Below, piece by piece: positions 8,071 to 15,689 of a stretch of 64,000 nt of DNA. Below the pieces are notes generated by a model. The model was not told the origin of the DNA, made no database searches, and saw only the letters and a list, made by a program, of their open reading frames with translations. The stretch lies in contig NZ_SJEE01000001.1 in the NCBI RefSeq assembly GCF_006937785.1, forward strand, positions 124,001-188,000. Reading direction: 5' to 3'. Position 1 is the stretch's first letter; each line of letters begins with the position of its first letter. This DNA is from Pseudanabaena sp. UWO311. GTDB lineage: Bacteria > Cyanobacteriota > Cyanobacteriia > Pseudanabaenales > Pseudanabaenaceae. The position numbers and the translations under genes are program-made.

Positions 8071-9150
8071 ATGTCTTATCTCTTTTCTCTCGTTAAAAAA
8101 TTATTTCAAACTGTAATTAAAACCAAAGCGTTTTTAGTTCTGTTTTTACTCTCACTAGTAAGCGCGATCGCGATATCGGCATGTACTAATGAGCCTAAGG
8201 TCTCAAAACCTCCGACTACAATATCTAGTAGTGCGACAAATGAGTCCAAAGCTGAGACTCCTAAAGACTCAAAAATGGCTGGTCATAATAGCAAAGTCAA
8301 AATCAATATTAACGAAGCAATTTTATCTTCGCTAGATAAAATTGAAGCCGAGTTAGGAATTGCTGGCTTGTCTAACAAAATCCAAGCAGCCAGACCCTAC
8401 GCAAAGGTCGAAGACTTAGTTTCAAAAAAGGTGATAACTGCTGAACAATTTGAAAAGATCAAAGACATGGTTAGCATCGAAACTATTGTCTTGACAGGTG
8501 AAGCGAAGGATGTGGATTATTTGACCAAACTCGGCTTGATGAAAGGTCATATGATTGTGGCAAAAGAATTATTGGATCTTCAGAAACCAGATCAAGCTTT
8601 TCCTCACATCGAGCATCCTGTAGAAGAAATTTATGCTGATGTAGAAGCTCAACTTAAAGAGCGTAATGTCAAAGAATTTAAGCAAGTGCTAATGGATCTA
8701 CAACAGTTGGTCAAGTCTAAACCTAACGATCCAAGCATCGCAGCTAAATATCAAGAGGCAATGGCTAGCATTGATACTGCGATCGCCGCAATTCCAGAAG
8801 CTCAACGTCAATCACCAAAGTTAGCGCTACAAGTAATCAATGCAATTCTTGATACTGCTGGCACTGAATATATGGCAGCGATCGCTAATGACAAGATCAA
8901 AGAGATTATCGAATATCAAGATTCTCGCGGCTTCACGATCTATGTGGAGCAATTGTATAAGAGCATTGCCGCAACAATGGAAAAGGATCATCCTGAAACT
9001 AACAAACAATTTATAGCTAGTCTAGAAAAGCTGAAATCAGCTTATCCTAGTCCGCTTGCTCCAGAGAAACCAGTTCTATCTGTTGCTGAGATGTCGGCGC
9101 TGATCAAAACGAATGAACAAGCTGCGACTAAAGTTTACACAAAATCATAA
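8071..9150 (+). CDS. Lipoprotein with helix-hairpin-helix domain, Ftr1-associated
   Basis: About 359 residues from the ATG at 8071; an in-frame ATG at 8020 would add 17 residues and neither has a clear ribosome site. A basic/hydrophobic signal ends in AIAISAC, a lipobox-like site. A Ser/Thr/Lys linker follows, then a ComEA/PsbU-like helix-hairpin-helix segment (KININEAILSSLDKIEAELG ... AKVEDLVSKKVI). The remainder is a long all-helical domain with His/Glu-rich positions (LMKGHMIVAKELL, PHIEHPVEEIY) that could bind metal. Placement between a multicopper oxidase and an Ftr1 permease suggests a periplasmic iron-handling partner, analogous in position to EfeO. DNA binding is unlikely for a lipoprotein. 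The domain pairing is inferred by eye. Confidence 0.7.
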   Translation: MSYLFSLVKKLFQTVIKTKAFLVLFLLSLVSAIAISACTNEPKVSKPPTTISSSATNESKAETPKDSKMAGHNSKVKININEAILSSLDKIEAELGIAGLSNKIQAARPYAKVEDLVSKKVITAEQFEKIKDMVSIETIVLTGEAKDVDYLTKLGLMKGHMIVAKELLDLQKPDQAFPHIEHPVEEIYADVEAQLKERNVKEFKQVLMDLQQLVKSKPNDPSIAAKYQEAMASIDTAIAAIPEAQRQSPKLALQVINAILDTAGTEYMAAIANDKIKEIIEYQDSRGFTIYVEQLYKSIAATMEKDHPETNKQFIASLEKLKSAYPSPLAPEKPVLSVAEMSALIKTNEQAATKVYTKS

Positions 9151-9155
9151 AGATC

Positions 9156-9196
9156 TAAAAGCTATAACGTCTGCTGCGCAGGCGTTATAGCTTTTA
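9156..9196. repeat. Inverted repeat after the lipoprotein gene
   Basis: Arms TAAAAGCTATAACG (9156-9169) and CGTTATAGCTTTTA (9183-9196) surround a 13-base GC-rich centre that contains CTGCGCAG. The outer TAAAAGCTATA arm is shared with the palindrome at 10589-10630. It could act as a terminator between the lipoprotein and ftr1. Confidence 0.85.
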
Positions 9197-9237
9197 ATTT
9201 GTAAATACCCATTACTAAACATTATCTAGATAATTCC

Positions 9238-10158
9238 ATGGACTTCAGCTTAACTCTTCCAACCTTTGTCATTACCTTACGCGAAGGTGTTGAAGCCGCC
9301 TTAGTAATTGGCATTGTCATGGCATATCTCAAACGCGCCAAACGATCGCACCTTAATCGATGGGTATTTGCGGGTATTGGTGCTGGGCTCATAATTAGTG
9401 GCATAGTCGGCGTAATTTTTAATTGGTTTATGCAGAGCGTCGGTAGTAGCAATCCTTCTGTATCGCCAATTTTTGAGCCATTACTCGAAGGTGTGTTTAG
9501 TGTTGCCGCGATCGTCATGTTGACTTGGATGTTGATCTGGATGACAAAACAGAGTCGGGCTATTAAAGGAGAAATCGAAGGCTCTTTATCGAATGTGTTA
9601 GACAAAGGTAGAAAAGCTGGCTTAGGAATTTTTGGACTAATCTTATTTGCAATTTTGCGAGAAGGTTTTGAAGTCGTTTTATTTATTTCAGCAAAATTCC
9701 AAGAAGGATTTATGCCTGCACTTGGAGCCGTAACTGGAATCGCCGCTGCCACAGCGATCGCGTTCGCTTTATTTAAGTTTGGTGTTCAGATTAATATCCG
9801 TGCCTTTTTTAAAATCATGGGATTTATGCTGCTATCGATTGTTTCGGGGTTAGTAATCTCTGCTCTCGGACATTTCGACAATGCTTTACGGATTTTGTCT
9901 CAAAGCGATCGCAAGTCCGAATCAATTTGTTTCTACTACGAGCATTTTGTGCGCGAGCATTCTTGTGTCCTTGGCAATATGGTGTGGAATAGCAGCAAAG
10001 TATTACCTGCTGAGAAATTTCCTGGAGCGATCCTCAGTTCACTATTTGGCTATACTGACAAACTTTATCTAGTTCAAGCGATCGCTTATGTAATGTTTTT
10101 TGCGATCGTCGGAACAATTTATTACCGAAGTTTAGGCGATCGGCTAAAAACAAAATAA
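9238..10158 (+). CDS. Ftr1-family high-affinity iron permease
   Basis: A 306-residue polytopic membrane protein with seven or so hydrophobic helices. Both hallmark REGxE motifs are present: LREGVEAALV (residues ~14-23) in helix 1 and LREGFEVVLF (~140-149) in helix 4. These bind iron in yeast Ftr1 and bacterial EfeU. A soluble loop around residues 220-265, rich in Cys, His and Glu (SICFYYEHFVREHSC), is an unusual insertion before the last helix and may be a local metal site. It follows the oxidase and the HHH lipoprotein on the same strand, which fits an oxidase-coupled iron import cluster. Confidence 0.9.
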   Translation: MDFSLTLPTFVITLREGVEAALVIGIVMAYLKRAKRSHLNRWVFAGIGAGLIISGIVGVIFNWFMQSVGSSNPSVSPIFEPLLEGVFSVAAIVMLTWMLIWMTKQSRAIKGEIEGSLSNVLDKGRKAGLGIFGLILFAILREGFEVVLFISAKFQEGFMPALGAVTGIAAATAIAFALFKFGVQINIRAFFKIMGFMLLSIVSGLVISALGHFDNALRILSQSDRKSESICFYYEHFVREHSCVLGNMVWNSSKVLPAEKFPGAILSSLFGYTDKLYLVQAIAYVMFFAIVGTIYYRSLGDRLKTK

Positions 10159-10245
10159 AAAAGGTTAAGTTTTAACTGTTGCTTCCTATAGCAAGCAGAA
10201 CCTATGATGAGATCTAGGTGAACTCTAGTTTTTGAGGAAATTTCT

Positions 10246-10584
10246 ATGACTACTATCCGTGAAGTAACTGGCGATCCTAATGAATTTTGGAGTGAAATAG
10301 GCTGGTCAGATATGACTAGTGCAGAGCAAGCACTCTGGTCACAATTAGGTTGGAGTGAAGAAAGCTGGGAAGAGGAGGATGATTTTCCTGAATGGGACGA
10401 TTTGTCCGATGAAGATAAAAAAATGTGGGGTATCCTTGGCTGGACTCAATCTAGCTGGGAGGGAGAAGATGACATCCCTGAATCGGCAGAAAAACTCTGG
10501 GAAGACCTCACCAGTGAGGAGCAATCAGCGGCAACTCAGCTTGGCTATACCCAAGAGAAATGGGACGACGACGAGGAAGTCTAA
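10246..10584 (+). CDS. Acidic Trp-rich repeat protein
   Basis: A 112-residue, strongly acidic protein made of about three and a half tandem units of ~25-30 residues. Each unit runs L-T/S-x-E-E/D, a short helix, then a LGW/LGY motif and SW or KW followed by E/D: SQLGWSEESWEEED, GILGWTQSSWEGED and TQLGYTQEKWDDDE. I recall similar LGY-x4-WD units in other cyanobacterial and algal proteins without known function. No signal peptide or membrane segment. A good AGGAAA-like ribosome site precedes the ATG. It ends just before a perfect palindrome and the tRNA gene. Confidence 0.75.
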   Translation: MTTIREVTGDPNEFWSEIGWSDMTSAEQALWSQLGWSEESWEEEDDFPEWDDLSDEDKKMWGILGWTQSSWEGEDDIPESAEKLWEDLTSEEQSAATQLGYTQEKWDDDEEV

Positions 10585-10588
10585 GTCT

Positions 10589-10630
10589 TAAAAGCTATAG
10601 TCAGAGACTAGTCTCTGACTATAGCTTTTA
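10589..10630. repeat. Perfect 42-bp palindrome without a loop
   Basis: The 42 bases are a perfect dyad centred on ACTAGT, starting TAAAAGCTATAGTC. It begins four bases after the stop codon of the Trp-repeat gene. A likely terminator or cruciform-forming site; it shares its outer arm with the repeat at 9156-9196. Confidence 0.95.
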
Positions 10631-10700
10631 GCGATCGCAACAATTTTAAAATTTCTGATCGCAAATTCACCCATTTCGCGTTAGAATAGCAAAGCACTTT

Positions 10701-10783
10701 GGGAGTGTGGCGGAATGGTAGACGCTACGGACTTAAAATCCGTTGACTGTAAGGTCGTATGGGTTCAAGTCCCTTCACTCCCA
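10701..10783 (+). tRNA. trnL: tRNA-Leu (anticodon UAA), no intron
   Basis: A class II tRNA: acceptor GGGAGTG pairs with CACTCCC, followed by discriminator A. The anticodon stem CGGAC/ (loop TTAAAAT)/ CCG gives UAA. The variable arm is long (TTGACTGTAAGGTCG region), and the T arm is GGGTTCAAGTCCC. CCA is not encoded. Many cyanobacteria carry a group I intron inside this anticodon loop; here the gene is continuous. Confidence 0.95.
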
Positions 10784-10786
10784 CTT

Positions 10787-10827
10787 AAAAAATAGACTAC
10801 GATGCATAGCACCGTAGTCTATTTTTT
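10787..10827. terminator. Bidirectional terminator hairpin
   Basis: AAAAAATAGACTACG (10787-10801) and CGTAGTCTATTTTTT (10813-10827) form a 15-bp stem with an A-run on one side and a T-run on the other. It sits between the convergent tRNA-Leu and the ParB-like gene, so it can terminate both. Confidence 0.88.
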
Positions 10828-10842
10828 GGTTTTAGCTTATAT

Positions 10843-11775
10843 TTACCATGCATCAATTATCTTTTGCATAGTTGGTTCCTTAATACCAGAGACTTTACTT
10901 ATGACATCTTCGATAGATTGAAACTTTTGAGCATGGTGTTGCAATCTTTGCTCATGAATTGGTTTAGCAAGGCTGCGCTTACTTGGTTTCAATTGTGATA
11001 GCTTCCGTTCTAGATCGGAAAAATTCATTGTATTCAAATCATTGAGAACCTGTAAGACTTTAGGATCATTATTGTTAATAGACTTGTCTTTAGCCTTCGG
11101 TTTAGAACTCGACGTTTTAGATTTGGTGGTAGCAGCAGCTTTAGTGGTTTTAGATTTAACGGTCTTCTCAGGTGCTAATTCTGGGATTAGAGTGGTAGTT
11201 TTTGCTTGCGTCTCAAGGACTTGGCTAATAGGTACAAAGGATAATGACTGTTTGAAATCTAGTAAATGCGAGTTTAATTGCTGTGTAATTTGGTTGGCAA
11301 ATACTTGCAAACTAGCATTGATCCTTTCTTCAACTATGCGATCTATAGTGGCAGATAATTTTTTCTCTAATCGAGTAGCGATCGCATCTTCCATTTGAGC
11401 TAAGTCTTGTTTTTCAGCTTTACTAGTCTGGGAAGAAGTGATTTCAGTTGATGAGGATGAATCCAGCGATCGCAAAAAATTATATTGCTCAAGAATGGTT
11501 GACTCTAGATCCGTTGGAACAACATAAGCGCGGATTGCCGTAAATTGATCATCAATTTCCTGAGCTTTGAGCGCGGCATAATATTCAAAATATCCTTCCA
11601 GAATTTCAAATGAAATTGGCGAGACTCTACGTAATAAAATTGGCTTTACCGTTCCGCCTGCCTGTAAAAACAAATTAGCAAGATGCTCAATTTGGCTCGA
11701 TTGAAACTGAGATAGCTCTTGTGATGCTGGCGATACGATCATGTCAAGATCAATCGAAGAAGTGAGTAAACTCAT
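10843..11775 (-). CDS. ParB-like protein with degenerate ParB/sulfiredoxin domain
   Basis: A 310-residue protein. Residues ~5-95 resemble the N-terminal ParB fold: a binding-loop region (LANLFLQAGGTVKPILLRRV) followed by FEILEGYFEYYAALKAQ where canonical ParB has the GERRxRA box. The CTP-contacting Arg pair is therefore missing. No clear HTH core follows. Instead there is an amphipathic helix region, a Lys/Thr/Ser linker (~205-235) and a C-terminal helical part ending SIEDVISKVSGIKEPTMQ, which looks like a helix-hairpin-helix. The start overlaps the end of the ParA gene by ATGA (11772-11775), so it is a coupled partner. It probably binds DNA and/or the ATPase, but not as a standard CTPase clamp. 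Confidence 0.7.
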   Translation of the reverse strand: MSLLTSSIDLDMIVSPASQELSQFQSSQIEHLANLFLQAGGTVKPILLRRVSPISFEILEGYFEYYAALKAQEIDDQFTAIRAYVVPTDLESTILEQYNFLRSLDSSSSTEITSSQTSKAEKQDLAQMEDAIATRLEKKLSATIDRIVEERINASLQVFANQITQQLNSHLLDFKQSLSFVPISQVLETQAKTTTLIPELAPEKTVKSKTTKAAATTKSKTSSSKPKAKDKSINNNDPKVLQVLNDLNTMNFSDLERKLSQLKPSKRSLAKPIHEQRLQHHAQKFQSIEDVISKVSGIKEPTMQKIIDAW

Positions 11776-13190
11776 GAGCGTAGTCCTATTTTCTCAAGCA
11801 CTTCATTGGCTAACTCTTCAAACTCGGCGGCTGACATCGAATCTGGCTTAAAGTCAAAGATCGATTTAGGATCGGGGATTTGGCGATCGCCATCCATCAC
11901 AAAGTTATCAATTGCTCGTGATAAATCTTCCCGTTGAAAAATTCGGGTTTCTAATACGGAAAATCCATATCGCTCTTTGATAATCTTCTCTTGCTTTGGT
12001 AGAGTTGATTTAATATAATTCGCATTTGTCAATATTTTAGAAGGTAAAACTCCCAGAATATTGATTGAGGATCGATTGGTAAAACTGCGAAAATCATCAA
12101 TCTGTTCAATAAAGTTTTTGACATTGCGTAAACCTTCATTCGCAAAAGGTTTCAGATCAGATGGAATAATAAGGTAATCGCAGGCGATCAGGGCAATCCT
12201 TGCATAGAGATTGAGTGAGGGCGGCGTATCGATTAAGACTACATCATAGTCATCTTTCACAAGTTCCAACTTTTTAACCAGCTGAAATTTAGAACTTTCT
12301 TGGTCGATTAAAGCGTTTTCTTGCCAGATCAAATTAATATGCGCAGGAATAACATCGACTTCAGGATAGGTGAAGCTTCCCTTTAACGCGACATCATGAA
12401 TAAAGTTGGATTTAGGAAAGAAGATAATATTGTAGACGTTGCTGTCTCTAAGATTGTCTTCTTCTTCGGTGTCAAACTTCATTAAACCTGCGGCATAGGT
12501 TGTGTTTGCCTGACTATCAAGATCAATAATTAATACCTTAAAACCCTTACGACTAATAGCGGCGGCAAGATTAATTGTGGTGGTGGTTTTGCCCACACCA
12601 CCTTTGTTGTGATATATGGCGATCGTTTTCATGATTCTTGCTTGTAGAGATTCTAGAAGTGGAAGCGTATTACTCTCAGGAAATGGAAGTTTAATATCAA
12701 TTGGAACAGGTAGAGCAGTCAAAGGGATAGGTTTATTTATAGATTTATTTGTAGCAAGTCCCGCTAACTTATCCCTGCCAATAATATCGCTAATTTTCTC
12801 AATTTTGTCAGCAATTTCTATGCCTTCACATTGGAAGATTAGCTCTATTTGATCGTCAACAAGTTCATAAATCCGAAAATCTTTCCCGTTAGTTAATACC
12901 CCATATATAACTTGCAACTTAGTTAAATAACGCCTCAGCCGCCGCACATGGAAATTGAGATTTTGTTTGGGATGTTTTGCTTCCATCACCACACAGGGCT
13001 TCGGTGATGGGTCATTAATACTTGGAAAAACTGGGGAAAGCAATGCTAAAAAATCTAAACGAATACCACTCAATGCGACCTCTTGATGCCATTTGCTCGG
13101 ATCGTACCCAAGCGCTGGCAAAAGATATTGCACAATTAATTTGCTTTCGACCTCGCTTTCATTACGACAAAGTTTTGGATTAAAACTCAT
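11772..13190 (-). CDS. Fusion of HsdR-N-like (PD-(D/E)XK) nuclease domain to ParA ATPase
   Basis: About 472 residues from the ATG at 13190, chosen because it overlaps the coaX stop in ATGA; the open frame extends 21 codons further. Residues ~10-140 match the type I restriction HsdR N-terminal fold: NESEVESKLIVQYLLPALGY, IRLDFLALL, VVMEAK and VIYGVLTNGKDFRIYEL, giving an E...D...ExK nuclease site. After a Pro-rich linker (~150-185) comes a ParA/MinD-type ATPase with deviant Walker A NKGGVGKTTTT (~195) and LIDTPPSLN (~310). Downstream is a ParB-like gene, upstream coaX, all coupled. ParA ATPases move DNA or protein cargo; a nuclease-like head suggests targeting or degrading DNA, or only DNA binding. 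Function is unknown. Confidence 0.85.
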   Translation of the reverse strand: MSFNPKLCRNESEVESKLIVQYLLPALGYDPSKWHQEVALSGIRLDFLALLSPVFPSINDPSPKPCVVMEAKHPKQNLNFHVRRLRRYLTKLQVIYGVLTNGKDFRIYELVDDQIELIFQCEGIEIADKIEKISDIIGRDKLAGLATNKSINKPIPLTALPVPIDIKLPFPESNTLPLLESLQARIMKTIAIYHNKGGVGKTTTTINLAAAISRKGFKVLIIDLDSQANTTYAAGLMKFDTEEEDNLRDSNVYNIIFFPKSNFIHDVALKGSFTYPEVDVIPAHINLIWQENALIDQESSKFQLVKKLELVKDDYDVVLIDTPPSLNLYARIALIACDYLIIPSDLKPFANEGLRNVKNFIEQIDDFRSFTNRSSINILGVLPSKILTNANYIKSTLPKQEKIIKERYGFSVLETRIFQREDLSRAIDNFVMDGDRQIPDPKSIFDFKPDSMSAAEFEELANEVLEKIGLRS

Positions 13191-13891
13191 GTCAATGCCA
13201 TAATCCCCAAAAAAACTAGATTCTTTTCCATCATATCCACTTTTAAGCCCCATTTCATTAAATAATCGCTATCGCCTCCAGTAATAATCACTTGGCTCTG
13301 AGGAAACTGCGATCGCCAATCATCTATATAAGCTTGCAAGCCCGCTATTAATAGGTGCGCCACTCCACCTTGGATTGCTTCATGCGTATTCGTCGCCCAT
13401 CGTTTTGGCAAAGTTTCGGGGATTGGCAGATCTGGCAAAGCTGCTGTATTTTGATGCAAACAGGCAAACTGCGATCGCAGCCCAGCGATGATCGCTCCAC
13501 CCATCAAATTCTTATGCGCATCAATTGCAGTGATGGTAATTGCCGTCCCCGCATCAATCACCATCACTGGGTAGCCATAGTTTTCACCAGCGCCATAGGC
13601 TGCCAAGGCGCGATCGCATCCCATTGTCGAGTACAAGCCTTGCAATGGCACATCAGCAGTTGCGATCGTCTGAGTCTGTGGCAAACGATGCCAACTGGTA
13701 ATCATATCGGGAACGACTGAGGCGATCGCAATGCGTTCAAAATTTCTTGTTGCAAGTTTTGCTTCTAAGTTTGGTAATTGCTCGTGAGTATAGGCATATT
13801 CTTCAAGAATTTGTTTTTTGCTGTCAAAAATAACTGCCTTAATTCTGGTGTTGCCTATGGCGATCGCTAGTTGGATTTGGGACTTGCTCAC
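13187..13891 (-). CDS. coaX: Type III pantothenate kinase
   Basis: A 234-residue ASKHA-fold kinase that phosphorylates pantothenate in the first step of coenzyme A synthesis. Visible motifs: IAIGNTRIK near the N-terminus (phosphate 1 loop), DAGTAITI around residue 113 (second Asp/phosphate loop), GGAIIAGL, and IITGGDS near the C-terminus (adenosine motif). The length is slightly below the family norm of ~250. Its TGA overlaps the ATG of the nuclease-ParA gene, so CoA synthesis and that gene are co-transcribed and coupled. The reason for that pairing is not evident. Confidence 0.92.
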   Translation of the reverse strand: MSKSQIQLAIAIGNTRIKAVIFDSKKQILEEYAYTHEQLPNLEAKLATRNFERIAIASVVPDMITSWHRLPQTQTIATADVPLQGLYSTMGCDRALAAYGAGENYGYPVMVIDAGTAITITAIDAHKNLMGGAIIAGLRSQFACLHQNTAALPDLPIPETLPKRWATNTHEAIQGGVAHLLIAGLQAYIDDWRSQFPQSQVIITGGDSDYLMKWGLKVDMMEKNLVFLGIMALT

Positions 13892-13936
13892 AATATGCTT
13901 TTTTTCTAGAAAGATTAAGGCGGCGCATCGCGCTGT

Positions 13937-14054
13937 AGCCTTGCACTCAAGTGCAAGCTAAAAGCTCAAACCCTTTGAAACGGGTTAATGTATGAGTATT
14001 CTGTAGTCCACTTCAGTGGACTTAAGCTTTTAGCCTGCACTTGAGTGCAAGGCT
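13937..14054. repeat. Foldback repeat element, copy 1
   Basis: A 118-bp element with 30-bp terminal arms (13937-13966 and 14025-14054, one mismatch) beginning AGCCTTGCACTCAAGTGCA. Inside are two smaller hairpins: AACCC...GGGTT (about 13969-13986) and GTCCACT-TC-AGTGGAC (14006-14021). A second copy is at 26084-26244. No transposase is present. It may be a MITE-like foldback or a structured RNA. It occupies most of the 297-bp gap between coaX and the RDD gene. Confidence 0.9.
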
Positions 14055-14188
14055 TGAGTGCTTGAGTTATTGGTTTATTTGCGTAAGTACTAATATATAA
14101 GATTAAAATAAGACGAGCGATCGAGAAATACTCTCGCATTGTCGCCATATTTGCCAATTCATCACGTCTCTTCATAAAATTCCCCAAA

Positions 14189-15061
14189 ATGGACTTCGAG
14201 CCAGCATACAGCCGCTATCCTCTTGCCTCAGTCAACCAAAGACTCGGAGCGCTAATCGTAGACTTTTTAAGTTGTTGGTTTATATCAGAGCTAACTTTGT
14301 CTCTGCTATCAGTCACATCATCTAGTCCCTTACGCTTCATCACATTTTTGGTGACTTGGTTTGTCTTCCGCGTATTTATTGCAGCACGCGCTCAAGGTCA
14401 AAGCTTTGGTAGATGGCTGATGAGTATTCGGGTCATTGATGCTGAATATGGCAAAACTGCTGGATTTGGAGCATTTTTTAAGCGAGAGATTTTTGTATTT
14501 GTTTGCTCCCTATTTCTAATCGAAACGATTACCTCTACGCTGATCGTATTTGCATGGATTCCTTTTGTTGCTGATGCTGCCTTTGCGATTGTTGATAACG
14601 AGAAACGTCAAGCCTTTCACGATCGCATTAGTAGCACGATCTCGATTCAAAGTCGTAAAGGATTTGCGATCGATCAAAAATTAGGCAAACTTTTTAATCA
14701 AGCAGGACAACAAGCCACCAAGATTTATCAAAGTCGTCAAGATCGCGATCTTTATGAAGATGACTATGGCGCTCCTCGTCCTAAACCAACCCCAAAACAA
14801 AAGCGTCGTCCTCGTACAAAATCTCGTCCACCACAAGATTTTAATTTCGGCTCTAATTATGAAAGTGAATACGATCGCACCTACACAGATCCCTATGCTG
14901 AGCCGTTAGATCCGCCTAGAAATCCTTATAAAGGCGATATTAAAGATTTTGATGATTGGAATAATGATGATGATTATGGCGATCGCCCAGACTCATATCA
15001 AGAGCCATATCAAGACGAACCACCAATTAAGCGATCGGCTCGTCGTCCTCGAAGGAAATGA
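14189..15061 (+). CDS. RDD family membrane protein with charged tail
   Basis: A 290-residue protein. Residues 1-150 form the RDD domain: NQRLGALIVDFLSCWF with the conserved Arg and Asp, a middle helix ending GQSFGRWLMSIRVID, and FHDRISST near the end of the domain. There are about three membrane segments. The C-terminal ~120 residues are cytosolic, very hydrophilic and rich in D, R, K, P and Y (PKQKRRPRTKSRPPQDF; DDWNNDDDYGDRPD). RDD proteins are of unclear or transport-related function. The acidic and basic blocks in the tail could mediate protein contact; that is a guess. Confidence 0.85.
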   Translation: MDFEPAYSRYPLASVNQRLGALIVDFLSCWFISELTLSLLSVTSSSPLRFITFLVTWFVFRVFIAARAQGQSFGRWLMSIRVIDAEYGKTAGFGAFFKREIFVFVCSLFLIETITSTLIVFAWIPFVADAAFAIVDNEKRQAFHDRISSTISIQSRKGFAIDQKLGKLFNQAGQQATKIYQSRQDRDLYEDDYGAPRPKPTPKQKRRPRTKSRPPQDFNFGSNYESEYDRTYTDPYAEPLDPPRNPYKGDIKDFDDWNNDDDYGDRPDSYQEPYQDEPPIKRSARRPRRK

Positions 15062-15092
15062 TTTTGTGGCTCGGCGAAGCCGCGCCACAAAA
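15062..15092. repeat. Hairpin after the RDD gene with CGGC-GAA-GCCG core
   Basis: TTTTGTGGC (15062-15070) pairs with GCCACAAAA (15084-15092), and an inner CGGC-GAA-GCCG stem fills the centre. It starts right after the stop codon. The inner GC-GAA-GC heptamer is known to form an extremely stable DNA mini-hairpin. Confidence 0.8.
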
Positions 15093-15122
15093 CACGGGTA
15101 ATACTTTTGGAGATACTCAAAG

Positions 15123-15686
15123 ATGGTACAAGCCGCAGTTAAACCTTTCACTCTAGATGATTTTCTTGCCATGCCTGAGACTGAGCCAGAAAGTGAATAT
15201 TTTGAAAAGGAGATAATTCAGAAACCAATGCCTAAAGGAAAACATAGCGCAATTCAAACAGAGTTTGCGGCAGCGATTAATGCAAATTTGAGATCAAAGC
15301 GTATTGCCAGAGCTTTCTCAGAATTGCGCTGTACTTTTGGCGGAATATCTATTGTCCCAGATATATCAGTTTTTCGGTGGGAGCATATAGTTCGTGACTC
15401 TAATGGCGAAATCGCTAATATTTTAGACATCCCGCCCGACTGGATGATTGAAATTCTCTCGCCAGATCAGCGTCAAACTAAATTAGTCAAAAAGATTCTA
15501 TTTGCTCTGGAACATGGTACTGAGATGGCATGGTTACTAGATCCTGACGAGAAAGTAATCTTTATCTATAGGACTAATCAAGCTTTGCAAATATACGATC
15601 GCCCCGAACAAGTTATACCAATGCCAGACTTTGCTGGTGATTTACAACTTACTGTAGAAACCATTTTTAGTTGGCTCAGTGAATGA
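15123..15686 (+). CDS. Uma2 family (DUF820) PD-(D/E)XK protein
   Basis: A 187-residue Uma2 protein: FTLDDFLAMPETEPESEYF at the start, KHSAIQTEFAAAINAN, VPDISVF with the active-site Asp, and DWMIEILSPDQ carrying the catalytic Glu. The usual final Lys of the motif aligns near QTKLVKKI. Uma2 proteins are restriction-like nucleases expanded in cyanobacteria, with no agreed cellular role. It stands alone between two hairpins. A second, divergent member is at 44927-45523. Confidence 0.93.
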   Translation: MVQAAVKPFTLDDFLAMPETEPESEYFEKEIIQKPMPKGKHSAIQTEFAAAINANLRSKRIARAFSELRCTFGGISIVPDISVFRWEHIVRDSNGEIANILDIPPDWMIEILSPDQRQTKLVKKILFALEHGTEMAWLLDPDEKVIFIYRTNQALQIYDRPEQVIPMPDFAGDLQLTVETIFSWLSE

Positions 15687-15689
15687 ATT

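Noticed and set aside
9222-9752. 176-codon frame antisense to ftr1
   Set aside because: It is the reverse of a strongly conserved membrane protein; its Ile/Pro/Thr-rich composition is a typical shadow.
13966-14187. Open frame of 73 codons on the minus strand upstream of the RDD gene
   Set aside because: It starts outside and runs into the foldback repeat; the peptide reads through hairpin arms and has no family features.
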